A stretch of 64,000 bases of DNA from contig NZ_RQPJ01000021.1 in the NCBI RefSeq assembly GCF_003957295.1, positions 108,210 to 172,209 of the forward strand, given 5' to 3'. Every line of letters starts with the position of its first letter. The first letter of the stretch is position 1. The stretch is from Arenibacter aquaticus (GTDB lineage: Bacteria; Bacteroidota; Bacteroidia; Flavobacteriales; Flavobacteriaceae). The translations under genes were made by a program, and so were the position numbers. The notes below the pieces were generated by a model that searched no databases, was not told the DNA's origin, and saw only the letters and a list, made by a program, of their open reading frames with translations. Positions 8,243 to 16,136 of the stretch are shown in pieces.

Positions 8243-10054
8243 ATGGATAATTTAGATTACGGAATAATAGGAAATTGTAGGAGCGCAGCACTTATTTCTA
8301 AGAAAGGTTCATTGGATTGGTGTTGTTTGCCAGAATTTGATTCTTCTTCCATATTTGCCAAGATCTTAGATGAAAAAATAGGGGGTAGCTTTGAAATATT
8401 AGTGGATGATAGCTACACTATTGAACAGAAATATATTCCAAAGACGGCCATTTTGGTCACTAGCTATAGTGATGGGGACAATAGCTTTGAAGTACAGGAT
8501 TTTATGCCCCGTTATTATCAAGAGCGTGGTGGCTACCATGCACCACCAGAAATTATTCGTTATATAAGGCACATTTCCGGAAAGCCAGTGTTTAGGGTGT
8601 TGTACAATCCCAAATTGGAATATGCCATGGGGACAACCAACACCTATGTCAAGGAAAATTTTATTGCCAGCCTAACACATGAGGTCAAGTTTGACACCTT
8701 TTTCCTTTATACCTCCTTTGATAAGGAAATGGTATTGGCTCAGCAAGACATTGTTTTGGAGAATGACGGGTATTTTCTTTTGGGCTATAATGAGAAAATC
8801 TTGCTTCCCAGCCTAGAAAGGGTTTATCTGGAATTGGAGAGGACCAAGGTATACTGGTTAAATTGGTCCAATAGAACACCAACCTATAAAAAATATGATG
8901 CAGAAATAAAAAGAAGTGCCCTAACCTTAAAAATGTTAAGCTATGACAAATCGGGCGCGGTATTGGCCGCAGCAACCACCTCCCTGCCGGAGACAATAGG
9001 TGAGGTCAGGAATTGGGACTATCGTTTTTGCTGGATACGGGATGCTTCCATGGTCATTAAGGTGGTTTCCCAATTGGGACATAAAAATATTGCCAAACGG
9101 TATTTGCAATTTATTATAGACCTGATTCCAGACAAGGATGAGAAGCTTCAGATCATGTACGGCATTAACAAGGAGAAAAAACTTACCGAAGAAACCTTGG
9201 ATCATTTAGAAGGGTATAAGGGCTCTAAACCTGTGAGGATAGGTAATGCCGCCTATAAACAGCGACAGAATGATATCTATGGAATCCTTATGGATGTGAT
9301 TTATACACAGCTGGAGAAATTTAGCACGGAAATAGAAAATGGAGAGGAGCTATGGGGCATTACCAAAGGGATTGTCTGGATCGTAGGGAAACATTGGAAG
9401 GAGGCCGATAAGGGTATCTGGGAATTCCGTACCGAAGACAGACATTTTACCTTTTCAAAAGTTCTGTGTTGGACGGCAATAGACAAAGCCATTAAAGTGG
9501 CCGAATTTTTTGGAAAGCAACGCAAATTGGCAAAATGGAAGGCCTTGGAAAAAGAAATCAGGGAGGATATCCATCAAAACGCCTGGAGCGAAGAAAAACA
9601 AGCTTTTACCCAATCCTATGGCTCCAACCATTTGGATGCTTCTGTGTTGTTGATGGAATCTTATGGTTTTATAGACGCCAAGGACCCCAAATATGTGAGC
9701 ACCGTATTGGCTATTGAAAAAGAGTTGAGCAACGATGGCTTGTTGTATCGCTATAAAAATGAGGACGACTTTGGACTGCCATCCTCTTCCTTTACTATTT
9801 GTACTTTTTGGTTTATAAACAGTCTTTTTAAAATAGGACATGAAGAAAAGGCAATGAGGCATTTTGATCGCTTATTGAGTTATAGCAACCATCTTGGTCT
9901 GTTCAGTGAAGATATAGACTTTAAGACCAAAAGGCTGTTAGGGAATTTCCCTCAGGCCTATTCCCATTTGGCCTTGATAGAATGTGCCATGAATTTTTCC
10001 AAAAAACACAGTGAAGTGGAAATGTTGCAATCCCTTAGGGACCACGACAAATAA
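8243..10054 (+). CDS. Glycoside hydrolase family 15 protein (glucoamylase/trehalase-like)
   Basis: This 603-residue protein belongs to the bacterial GH15 group. It opens with the family signature YGIIGNCRSAALISKKGSLDW, and residues about 20-200 form the N-terminal beta-sandwich. The (alpha/alpha)6 catalytic barrel begins near residue 215. It includes NWDYRFCWIRDASM, the probable catalytic acid in EFRTEDRHFTFSK, and the probable base in GLFSEDID followed by LGNFPQAYSH. No signal peptide is seen, so it is cytoplasmic. GH15 enzymes hydrolyse terminal alpha-glucosidic bonds; some actinobacterial members are trehalases. Its position divergent to trehalose synthesis makes trehalose or a malto-oligosaccharide the likely substrate, but that is inference. 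Confidence 0.9.
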   Translation: MDNLDYGIIGNCRSAALISKKGSLDWCCLPEFDSSSIFAKILDEKIGGSFEILVDDSYTIEQKYIPKTAILVTSYSDGDNSFEVQDFMPRYYQERGGYHAPPEIIRYIRHISGKPVFRVLYNPKLEYAMGTTNTYVKENFIASLTHEVKFDTFFLYTSFDKEMVLAQQDIVLENDGYFLLGYNEKILLPSLERVYLELERTKVYWLNWSNRTPTYKKYDAEIKRSALTLKMLSYDKSGAVLAAATTSLPETIGEVRNWDYRFCWIRDASMVIKVVSQLGHKNIAKRYLQFIIDLIPDKDEKLQIMYGINKEKKLTEETLDHLEGYKGSKPVRIGNAAYKQRQNDIYGILMDVIYTQLEKFSTEIENGEELWGITKGIVWIVGKHWKEADKGIWEFRTEDRHFTFSKVLCWTAIDKAIKVAEFFGKQRKLAKWKALEKEIREDIHQNAWSEEKQAFTQSYGSNHLDASVLLMESYGFIDAKDPKYVSTVLAIEKELSNDGLLYRYKNEDDFGLPSSSFTICTFWFINSLFKIGHEEKAMRHFDRLLSYSNHLGLFSEDIDFKTKRLLGNFPQAYSHLALIECAMNFSKKHSEVEMLQSLRDHDK

Positions 10055-10126
10055 GTGTGTTGGTCTTGAGTTGAACTGACTCTATAATAGGATAGCTAAA
10101 CGCATCCTAGAACATAGATCCATACC

Positions 10127-10891
10127 TTAGAATTTTTCAAATACCCCCAGCCCAAAAAGTGCGAAATCATATTTTACGGGATCCTGGGGGTCTAATTTTC
10201 TTAAATTAGCGTCCAGTTCTGCCAGGGCCTTGTCGTCATTTTGCTTGCGTTTAATGAGTCCCAGTTTCCGGGCAACGTTGCCGGAGTGCACATCCAAGGG
10301 GCAGGACAATTGGGCCGGTTTGATCTTTTTCCAAAGTCCAAAATCCACCCCTGTACTGTTATTTCTTACCATCCACCTTAGATACATATTTATACGTTTG
10401 GCGGCAGACCCTTTTAGGGGGTCGGAAACATGTTTTGTAGTTCTTGGCAAATGGGGGAGCTCAAAAAAAATGGTTTTAAATTGGGAAATGGAGGATTGTA
10501 GGGAATCTTTGCTGGCATATTGGGCAAAAACATTTTCCAGCCCATGGTGGTGGGTATAGATATTCCTTAAACTTTGAATAAAATAGATTAAATCGTCACC
10601 ATTAAATGTTCGGTGTACAAACTGCTGAAGCGGCCCAAGGTCTTTTTCTTGGTGGTGCATAACAAAATCAAAAGGGGAGAAATCCAGCATTTGCATCATT
10701 TGCCCAGCATTTTTTATGATGCTTTTGCGGTTTCCCCATGCTATGGTAGCTGTAAGGAACCCGCTAATTTCAATATCCTCTTTTTTATTAAATTGATGAG
10801 GGATCTGTATGGGGTCCGTGGTCAGGAATTCAGGGTGATTATATTGTGCGACCTTAGTGTCCAAAAATTCTTTGAGTTCAGAGTTTGTCAT
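10127..10891 (-). CDS. DUF2400 (TIGR02757) family protein
   Basis: The 254-residue protein matches the uncharacterised TIGR02757/DUF2400 family, which has a helical fold. Typical segments are FLTATIAWGNRKSII, RTFNGDDLIYF and NMYLRWMVRNN near residue 175, and LSCPLDVHSGNVARKLG near residue 200. The last two recall the helix-hairpin-helix region of DNA glycosylases, although no catalytic lysine can be named. No function is assigned in the literature I know of. The ATG overlaps the stop of the CPBP protease gene by four bases, making it the third gene of a tightly coupled operon with a lolD-like ATPase gene. Confidence 0.85.
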   Translation of the reverse strand: MTNSELKEFLDTKVAQYNHPEFLTTDPIQIPHQFNKKEDIEISGFLTATIAWGNRKSIIKNAGQMMQMLDFSPFDFVMHHQEKDLGPLQQFVHRTFNGDDLIYFIQSLRNIYTHHHGLENVFAQYASKDSLQSSISQFKTIFFELPHLPRTTKHVSDPLKGSAAKRINMYLRWMVRNNSTGVDFGLWKKIKPAQLSCPLDVHSGNVARKLGLIKRKQNDDKALAELDANLRKLDPQDPVKYDFALFGLGVFEKF

Positions 10892-11451
10892 GCCAAGGGG
10901 ATATTTATAAGTTTTGATAGTAATAGGGGCAATACTAAAATGGCGTTATAGGAAGCGTGTAGACCTATAGACCAGCTAAGGCCAAGTCTTACGCGTACGT
11001 ATCCCAGTAAAACGCCCAATATAAGTTGCGGACCTACTAGTAGGGGAGCAATATAGTACACTTTCCCGGACAATTCAAAATTGGACAAATGAACTAGGGC
11101 AAATAGGACAATGGAGGAATATAAAGCGTATTTAAAATATGTTTTGCCCCGGAACCAAATCAAGGGGCCTCTAAACAGGCATTCTTCCAAAATAGGAGCC
11201 AAGACAACACTTAAAAAGAAGAGGGAGTATGTGGAGTAGGTTTTTAGTAATTTATCCATGGCGTGTGGGCCTAGGTCTATGTTCAGCATATCCAAAAACC
11301 AGGCGTTAAAAAGTCCAAAGCTTAGCCCAAAAAGCAAACCCCATTTAAGAAGGGCCAATACAATTCGCAGCTTTAAGGAATAGGGTGTATGGTCCAAGCG
11401 GCTGTAAACAGGTGTTTTGGTAAACAGCCAAACCTTACGGAGCAGTTTCAT
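10888..11451 (-). CDS. CPBP family intramembrane metalloprotease
   Basis: This 187-residue membrane protein has four to five hydrophobic helices and the full set of CPBP (Abi/Rce1-like) motifs: EExxxR at 89-94 (EECLFR), FxxxH at 117-121 (FALVH) and HxxxN at 165-169 (HASYN). These residues form the glutamate-metal active site of Rce1-type proteases. In bacteria such proteins cut within or near the membrane, and substrates are mostly unknown. The start ATG overlaps the end of the lolD-like gene by four bases, and its own end overlaps the DUF2400 gene by four bases, so the three should be translated together. Confidence 0.88.
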   Translation of the reverse strand: MKLLRKVWLFTKTPVYSRLDHTPYSLKLRIVLALLKWGLLFGLSFGLFNAWFLDMLNIDLGPHAMDKLLKTYSTYSLFFLSVVLAPILEECLFRGPLIWFRGKTYFKYALYSSIVLFALVHLSNFELSGKVYYIAPLLVGPQLILGVLLGYVRVRLGLSWSIGLHASYNAILVLPLLLSKLINIPLA

Positions 11452-12110
11452 GGGGTTATGGTACCGTCTACCATGGTTAGCTTTCTATCGGCCATATTGG
11501 CAAGCTCATCATTGTGGGTAACGATGACAAAGGTTTGTCCAAACTTATCCCTGAGGTCAAAAAATAACTTGTGTAGGTTGTCCGCGCTTTCAGAATCCAA
11601 ATTACCACTAGGTTCGTCGGCATAGATTACAGCAGGGCTATTTACCAATGCCCTGGCCACTGCTACACGTTGTTGCTCACCGCCAGAAAGTTCATTTGGC
11701 TTATGGTGTAGACGATGGGATAGACCCAAAAATTTCAACAGCTCAGAGGCCCTAGCCTCTGCCTTTTCCTTTTTTGTCCCTTTGATGAAGGCCGGGATAC
11801 ATACATTTTCCAAGGCTGTAAATTCTGGTAACAATTGGTGGAACTGGAAAATAAAACCAATATGGTTGTTACGGAATTTGGCCAAGGACCTGTCTGACAA
11901 TTGGGTTATATCCTGGTCGTTTATTAAAAGGGTACTGTTATTCTTGTTGCTGAGGGAATCCAAGGTTCCCAAAATTTGCAGTAAGGTGGTTTTTCCGGCA
12001 CCGGAAGGCCCAACAATAGATACTACCTCGCCTTTTTTTATATGTAGGTCCACTCCTTTTAGCACTTGGAGGTCACCATAAAACTTATTAATATTTGAAG
12101 CCTTGATCAT
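11448..12110 (-). CDS. lolD: ABC transporter ATP-binding protein, LolD-like
   Basis: The 220-residue protein is a complete ABC ATPase of the LolD/MacB/FtsE group. The Walker A motif GPSGAGKT is at 34-41, the Q-loop follows in [16 protein letters not shown], the signature is [15 protein letters not shown], Walker B is VIYADEPSG, and the H-loop is VTHN. LolD drives the release of lipoproteins from the inner membrane toward the outer membrane with a LolC/E partner. No permease gene is adjacent here, which is usual in Flavobacteria where lolD and lolE are unlinked. The gene is the first of an overlapping three-gene operon. A MacB-type export role is the main alternative. Confidence 0.85.
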   Translation of the reverse strand: MIKASNINKFYGDLQVLKGVDLHIKKGEVVSIVGPSGAGKTTLLQILGTLDSLSNKNNSTLLINDQDITQLSDRSLAKFRNNHIGFIFQFHQLLPEFTALENVCIPAFIKGTKKEKAEARASELLKFLGLSHRLHHKPNELSGGEQQRVAVARALVNSPAVIYADEPSGNLDSESADNLHKLFFDLRDKFGQTFVIVTHNDELANMADRKLTMVDGTITP

Positions 12111-12168
12111 TTTTTATAAATATGGGATGAAAGTAAACATTAGCGGTAAGATTACAAAATACCAATAC

Positions 12169-12180
12169 CAAAGCGCTTTG
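12169..12180. promoter_or_regulatory. Perfect 12-base palindrome in a divergent promoter region
   Basis: CAAAGCGCTTTG is a perfect dyad lying 58 bases beyond the lolD-like start codon and about 190 bases before folE. Its centre GCGC flanked by A/T runs resembles LacI-family operators in shape. No regulator is encoded nearby, so its use as an operator is only a suggestion. Confidence 0.3.
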
Positions 12181-12370
12181 TATTGAAAGGCAAATAGGAG
12201 ATTCTAATGCCTGTTATTAAGGTACTATATAGTTTTTATAATAATATGGTAATGATTATCTTGTGAATGATACTACATTTGTTATCCTATAAAAATCAAT
12301 TATTAAAGGATAGCTTGTTATTTTATTGGATAAGATTTAAGAACGAAGATAATTTTAGGACAACTAATTT

Positions 12371-12970
12371 ATGGCACCATACAAAAGCTTAGAAGAATAT
12401 AATTTGGAGATTACGGACGAAGTGAAGTTGAGATATTCTTCAATTATTAAGGAAATAGGGGAGGATGTTTCCCGTGACGGTTTGTTAAAAACTCCTGAGA
12501 GGGCTGCAAAGGCAATGCTTTTTTTGACCCAGGGTTACAAACAGGATGCCGTGGAAATTCTTAAGGAAGCCATGTTTAAAGAGTCCTATGACGAAATGGT
12601 AATCATAAAGGATATTGAAGTTTATTCCCTTTGTGAGCACCATATGCTACCATTTTTTGGGAAGGCGCATATAGCCTATATTCCTAATGGGCATATTGTA
12701 GGACTAAGTAAAATTCCAAGGGTTGTGGATGTTTTTGCAAGAAGGTTACAGGTACAGGAGCGATTAACCAATGATATTCTGGAGTGTATCAACAATACCT
12801 TAAAGCCACAGGGAGTGGCCGTAGTGATAGAGGCTTCCCATATGTGTATGATGATGAGAGGGGTGCAAAAACAAAACTCGGTTACCACTACTTCCGGGTT
12901 TAGGGGACAATTTGAAAAGATTGAAACCCGGAATGAATTCTTAAAATTGATCAGTTCGGACCTGCACTAA
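12371..12970 (+). CDS. folE: GTP cyclohydrolase I
   Basis: This 199-residue enzyme converts GTP to 7,8-dihydroneopterin triphosphate, the first step of folate (tetrahydrofolate) synthesis. The zinc site is visible: C88 and H91 in [13 protein letters not shown], and C159 in [11 protein letters not shown]. The family signature [22 protein letters not shown] follows at about 109-130, and the C-terminal [12 protein letters not shown] is intact. This is the type IA, zinc-dependent form. The upstream 260 bases to the divergent lolD operon hold a TACATTTG box at 12274-12281 without a clear partner element. The gene seems to be transcribed alone or with the small membrane protein gene downstream. Confidence 0.96.
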   Translation: MAPYKSLEEYNLEITDEVKLRYSSIIKEIGEDVSRDGLLKTPERAAKAMLFLTQGYKQDAVEILKEAMFKESYDEMVIIKDIEVYSLCEHHMLPFFGKAHIAYIPNGHIVGLSKIPRVVDVFARRLQVQERLTNDILECINNTLKPQGVAVVIEASHMCMMMRGVQKQNSVTTTSGFRGQFEKIETRNEFLKLISSDLH

Positions 12971-13047
12971 ACATCTGCGCTATACCGTAGATGGAAAAAT
13001 GGCATTTATTTTGAATATAAACCCTTTCACAAACTATTCGTTAATAC

Positions 13048-13350
13048 ATGGAAACATCAAAAGACCATAAATTAAGAAATCTAATTTTGGGATTGCTTTT
13101 TGACGGCATAGGAATGTTATCTTTTGCAATTCCCGGGATTGGAGAATTTTCAGATATTATTTGGGCACCGGTTGCCGGGTGGTTAATGACCCGTATTTAT
13201 AAAGGAAGAAAAGGTCAGGCGGCTGGTATAATTGCATTTCTGGAAGAGATAGTTCCTGGTCTGGATGTTATACCAACCTTTACCATAATGTGGTTGTATA
13301 CCTATGTGATCCGACCTTCTAAAAAAGACAATATTATTCCGGCAAAATAA
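13048..13350 (+). CDS. Small conserved membrane protein
   Basis: The protein has 100 residues, with hydrophobic segments at about 12-33, 38-47 and 75-88. It carries a repeated GI(G/P) pattern (LLFDGIGMLSFAIPGIGEF) and a basic central loop (RIYKGRKGQ). The second half repeats part of the pattern (EEIVPGLDVIPTFTIMW), so it may have arisen by duplication of a helical hairpin. Homologues seem widespread among Flavobacteria, but I cannot assign a function. It follows folE by 77 bases on the same strand. Confidence 0.7.
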   Translation: METSKDHKLRNLILGLLFDGIGMLSFAIPGIGEFSDIIWAPVAGWLMTRIYKGRKGQAAGIIAFLEEIVPGLDVIPTFTIMWLYTYVIRPSKKDNIIPAK

Positions 13351-13467
13351 ATTGATTATCAGTCTATTATAAAAAGTGTTGGATTTTTACTGTTAAAATG
13401 GTAGCTAATGTTACCAAATATCTCTTCTATCTTTCTTAGTTTTATGTGATATTTAAAACTAAACTGC

Positions 13468-14688
13468 ATGAAAAGAAGGAATTTTGTAAAAAAAACAACC
13501 CTGGGTTCATTAGCTGGAATCCTGGGGATGGACATTGTATATGGATCAAAAATACCTGAAAACTATACACTGTTGGGTTTTCAGGATCCGGATCCATTTC
13601 AGCTTTTCAATAAGGATAAGGAAATGGTAGTGCTTAACAGCAAACCATGGAATATGGAAGCGGTGGCCCATTTGTTGGATGACAAGGTTACCCCTAACAA
13701 ATATATGTTTGTCCGTAATAACGGATTGGTTCCCGAAAATATAAATAGTAAGGAATGGACCCTTACCATTGATGGGGAGTCGGTAAAGGAAGAGAAAACC
13801 TTTACTTTGGAAGAACTTAAGTCCAAGTTTGAACATCATACCTACCAGCTCACCGTTGAATGTGGTGGCAATGGCCGTAGCGAATTTGATCCTCCGGCGA
13901 AAGGAAATCAATGGACCATAGGAGCTGTGGCTTGTGCTACATGGACAGGGGTGCGTTTAAAGGATGTACTAAAGGAAGCCGGCATAAAGGACGATGCCGT
14001 TTATATAGGGTATCATGCGGTAGATCAGCACCTAAGCAGGGATCCCAGTAAAAAACCTATTTCTAGAGGTGTTCCCATGTCAAAGGCCTTGCAGGATGAA
14101 ACTCTATTGGCTTTTAAAATGAATGGGGAAGATATCCCTTTGGTACATGGATATCCCTTGCGATTGGTGTGTGGGGGGTGGCCTGCCTCCACCTCAGGTA
14201 AATGGGTAAACAGGATCAGTATTCGGAATATCGTCCATGATGGGGAGAAAATGACCGGCACCTCATACAAGGTACCTTGCCACCCAGTAGCCCCAGGTGA
14301 GAAAGTGAAGGAAGAGGATATGTGCATTATAGAATCCATGCCGGTTAAATCCCTAATTACCTATCCTAAATCAGGGGCTATTCTTCCCAGTGGTAAAAAA
14401 TTGAACATAAGAGGTCATGCCTGGGCAGGAGAATTAAATGTTTCCAAGGTTTCATATTCCATAGATTTTGGAGCTACATGGTCTGACTGTGTGCTGGAAA
14501 AGCCTGTAAATAGACTGGCCTGGCAACACTTTAAGGCTAGTATCAGTTTTCCTAAGACAGGGTATTACGAAGTGTGGGCAAGGGCAACCGATTCCAATGG
14601 GGTAAGTCAGCCTATGTTGCTACCTGGATGGAACCCCAAGGGATATCTTAACAATGCATGTCATAGAATTGCAGTAAAAGTAGCGTAA
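13468..14688 (+). CDS. Sulfite oxidase-type molybdenum enzyme (SorA/SoxC-like)
   Basis: The 406-residue protein starts with a twin-arginine signal (MKRRNFVKKTTLGSLAGILG), as expected for a cofactor-loaded periplasmic enzyme. Residues about 55-255 are the molybdopterin-binding fold. C132 in TVECGGNGR is the expected molybdenum ligand, and HLSRDPSKKPISRGVPMSKA and LVHGYPLRLVCGGW follow. Residues about 290-400 form the dimerisation domain of sulfite oxidases. The likely reaction is sulfite to sulfate with electrons passed to the cytochrome encoded immediately downstream. The stop codon and the next ATG are contiguous, which indicates an operon. Confidence 0.9.
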   Translation: MKRRNFVKKTTLGSLAGILGMDIVYGSKIPENYTLLGFQDPDPFQLFNKDKEMVVLNSKPWNMEAVAHLLDDKVTPNKYMFVRNNGLVPENINSKEWTLTIDGESVKEEKTFTLEELKSKFEHHTYQLTVECGGNGRSEFDPPAKGNQWTIGAVACATWTGVRLKDVLKEAGIKDDAVYIGYHAVDQHLSRDPSKKPISRGVPMSKALQDETLLAFKMNGEDIPLVHGYPLRLVCGGWPASTSGKWVNRISIRNIVHDGEKMTGTSYKVPCHPVAPGEKVKEEDMCIIESMPVKSLITYPKSGAILPSGKKLNIRGHAWAGELNVSKVSYSIDFGATWSDCVLEKPVNRLAWQHFKASISFPKTGYYEVWARATDSNGVSQPMLLPGWNPKGYLNNACHRIAVKVA

Positions 14689-15174
14689 ATGGATAAAAAG
14701 GATAATTTTAGAAAGCAGGTCCGGTCTTTTTATAGCGTACTGTTAACCTCCTTTATTATGGTGATGCTAATAGGTATATTGGGCGTTACCTATATGATAA
14801 ATCCTTCGGCCTTCTCCTTTAAGGAAAACGGACCAAGTTCCGAAATGGTCAGTAAAAATGCTGAGGATGAGGATTGGGATAAGATAGAAAATGGTATTCA
14901 CCTTAGAACTGGACTAAAGGATGCCGACGGGCTTATGGCGGTGGTAAATAATTGTACCAATTGTCACTCTGCCAAATTGGTGATGCAGAACAGGATGAAC
15001 GAGGAGCGTTGGGTAGAAACCATTCGTTGGATGCAGGAAACCCAAAACCTATGGGATTTGGGAGAGAATGAAAAGGTAATTGTCGATTATTTGGTCACAA
15101 ATTATCCTCCAAAGAGTAAGGGAAGGAGGGAAGCACTGACTAATATAGAGTGGTACCCGCTGGAAGATAAGTAA
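14689..15174 (+). CDS. Membrane-anchored cytochrome c (SorB-like)
   Basis: This 161-residue protein has one N-terminal membrane helix (about 15-38) and a single haem c site, CTNCH at 89-93. A methionine-containing stretch after it (LVMQNRMNEERWVETIRWM) could supply the second haem ligand. The rest is polar and would sit in the periplasm. It follows the sulfite oxidase gene with no spacer. Known sulfite dehydrogenases of the SorAB type pair a molybdenum subunit with a small monohaem cytochrome, so this is the probable electron acceptor. The sequence is otherwise poorly conserved, as is common in small cytochromes. Confidence 0.85.
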   Translation: MDKKDNFRKQVRSFYSVLLTSFIMVMLIGILGVTYMINPSAFSFKENGPSSEMVSKNAEDEDWDKIENGIHLRTGLKDADGLMAVVNNCTNCHSAKLVMQNRMNEERWVETIRWMQETQNLWDLGENEKVIVDYLVTNYPPKSKGRREALTNIEWYPLEDK

Positions 15175-15202
15175 TTTGGCGGGCAAATAATGACAAAACG
15201 AC

Positions 15203-16078
15203 TTGGAGAAATATTTTGAAGCTTTTATCAATGCAATTATAGGAACCTTCAATTGGACCTGGAAATCCATTATTTTTGAGGTGCCCTGGTATACCAATTA
15301 TTTTTGGGGACTAATTATTATATCCTTAGTGGTATGGGGTTTGGAAATTTTATTTCCCTGGCGTAAGAACCAGTCTATTTTTAGAAAGGATTTCTGGCTA
15401 GATGGGTTTTATATGTTTTTTAACTTCTTCTTGTTTGCCATTGCCATTAGTGGTTTTTATAAGGTTTTGGGCTTATTGTTTGGTGATTTGGGGATTAAAC
15501 AAGGAAGTCTGTCCCTATTGGATCTCTCCCCATTCCCCAACTGGATTCAATTAATTATTTTTTTTCTGGTACTGGATTTTGTTCAATGGTTTACCCATAT
15601 CCTCTTACATAGATATGCCTTTTTGTGGAAATTTCATCAAATACACCACAGTGTTAAGGAGATGGGGTTTGCGGCGCATCTTAGGTACCATTGGATGGAA
15701 AATGTATTCTATAAACCTTTAAAGACCTTCGGGGTAATGATTCTAGGGGGCTTTGAGCCCGAACAAGCCTATGTGGTTCATTTTTTTGCTATTGCCATAG
15801 GACACCTTAACCACTCCAATATAAAGATTACATGGGGTCCTTTTAAATACCTTCTAAATAACCCGGTAATGCACCTTTATCATCATGCACATGATTTGCC
15901 AGAGGGGAAGTACGGTGTTAATTTTGGTATTAGCCTTAGTCTCTGGGACTATATTTTTAAGACCAACTACATCCCGGAAGACAGCGGTACTATAGTATTG
16001 GGATTTGAAGGGGATGAAAAGATCCCAAAGTCATTTTGGAAACAAATAACCTACGGTCTGAAAAAATCCAAGCCGTAG
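15203..16078 (+). CDS. Sterol desaturase/fatty acid hydroxylase family protein
   Basis: The 291-residue integral membrane protein carries the histidine clusters of the di-iron fatty acid hydroxylase superfamily: HILLHR near 135, HQIHH near 150, HLRYHW near 160, and HLYHHAHD near 230. About four hydrophobic segments surround them. Such enzymes use O2 to hydroxylate or desaturate lipids, and the substrate is unknown. The start must be TTG at 15203, because an in-frame TGA lies four codons upstream and the next methionine is near residue 70. It is 28 bases behind the cytochrome gene, and an intrinsic terminator overlapping its last codons closes the three-gene unit. Confidence 0.85.
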   Translation: MEKYFEAFINAIIGTFNWTWKSIIFEVPWYTNYFWGLIIISLVVWGLEILFPWRKNQSIFRKDFWLDGFYMFFNFFLFAIAISGFYKVLGLLFGDLGIKQGSLSLLDLSPFPNWIQLIIFFLVLDFVQWFTHILLHRYAFLWKFHQIHHSVKEMGFAAHLRYHWMENVFYKPLKTFGVMILGGFEPEQAYVVHFFAIAIGHLNHSNIKITWGPFKYLLNNPVMHLYHHAHDLPEGKYGVNFGISLSLWDYIFKTNYIPEDSGTIVLGFEGDEKIPKSFWKQITYGLKKSKP

Positions 16079-16090
16079 GTTTTTTGTTTA
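16048..16090 (+). terminator. Intrinsic terminator overlapping the end of the hydroxylase gene
   Basis: AACCTACGG at 16048-16056 pairs with CCGTAGGTT at 16073-16081, and TTTTTGTTT follows. The left arm and the loop are coding, with the stop codon (16076-16078) in the right arm. Confidence 0.75.
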
Positions 16091-16136
16091 ATTTATTATT
16101 GCTTAGGCCTAACCGTTGTATAGGCTTATTTTCTTT

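Noticed and set aside
10088-10109. Six-base hairpin TAGGAT/ATCCTA after the GH15 gene as a terminator
   Set aside because: The stem is short and has no T run on either strand.
12972-12993. Hairpin after folE as a terminator
   Set aside because: CATCTGCG and CGTAGATG pair with one G-U wobble, but no T run follows, so I do not call it.
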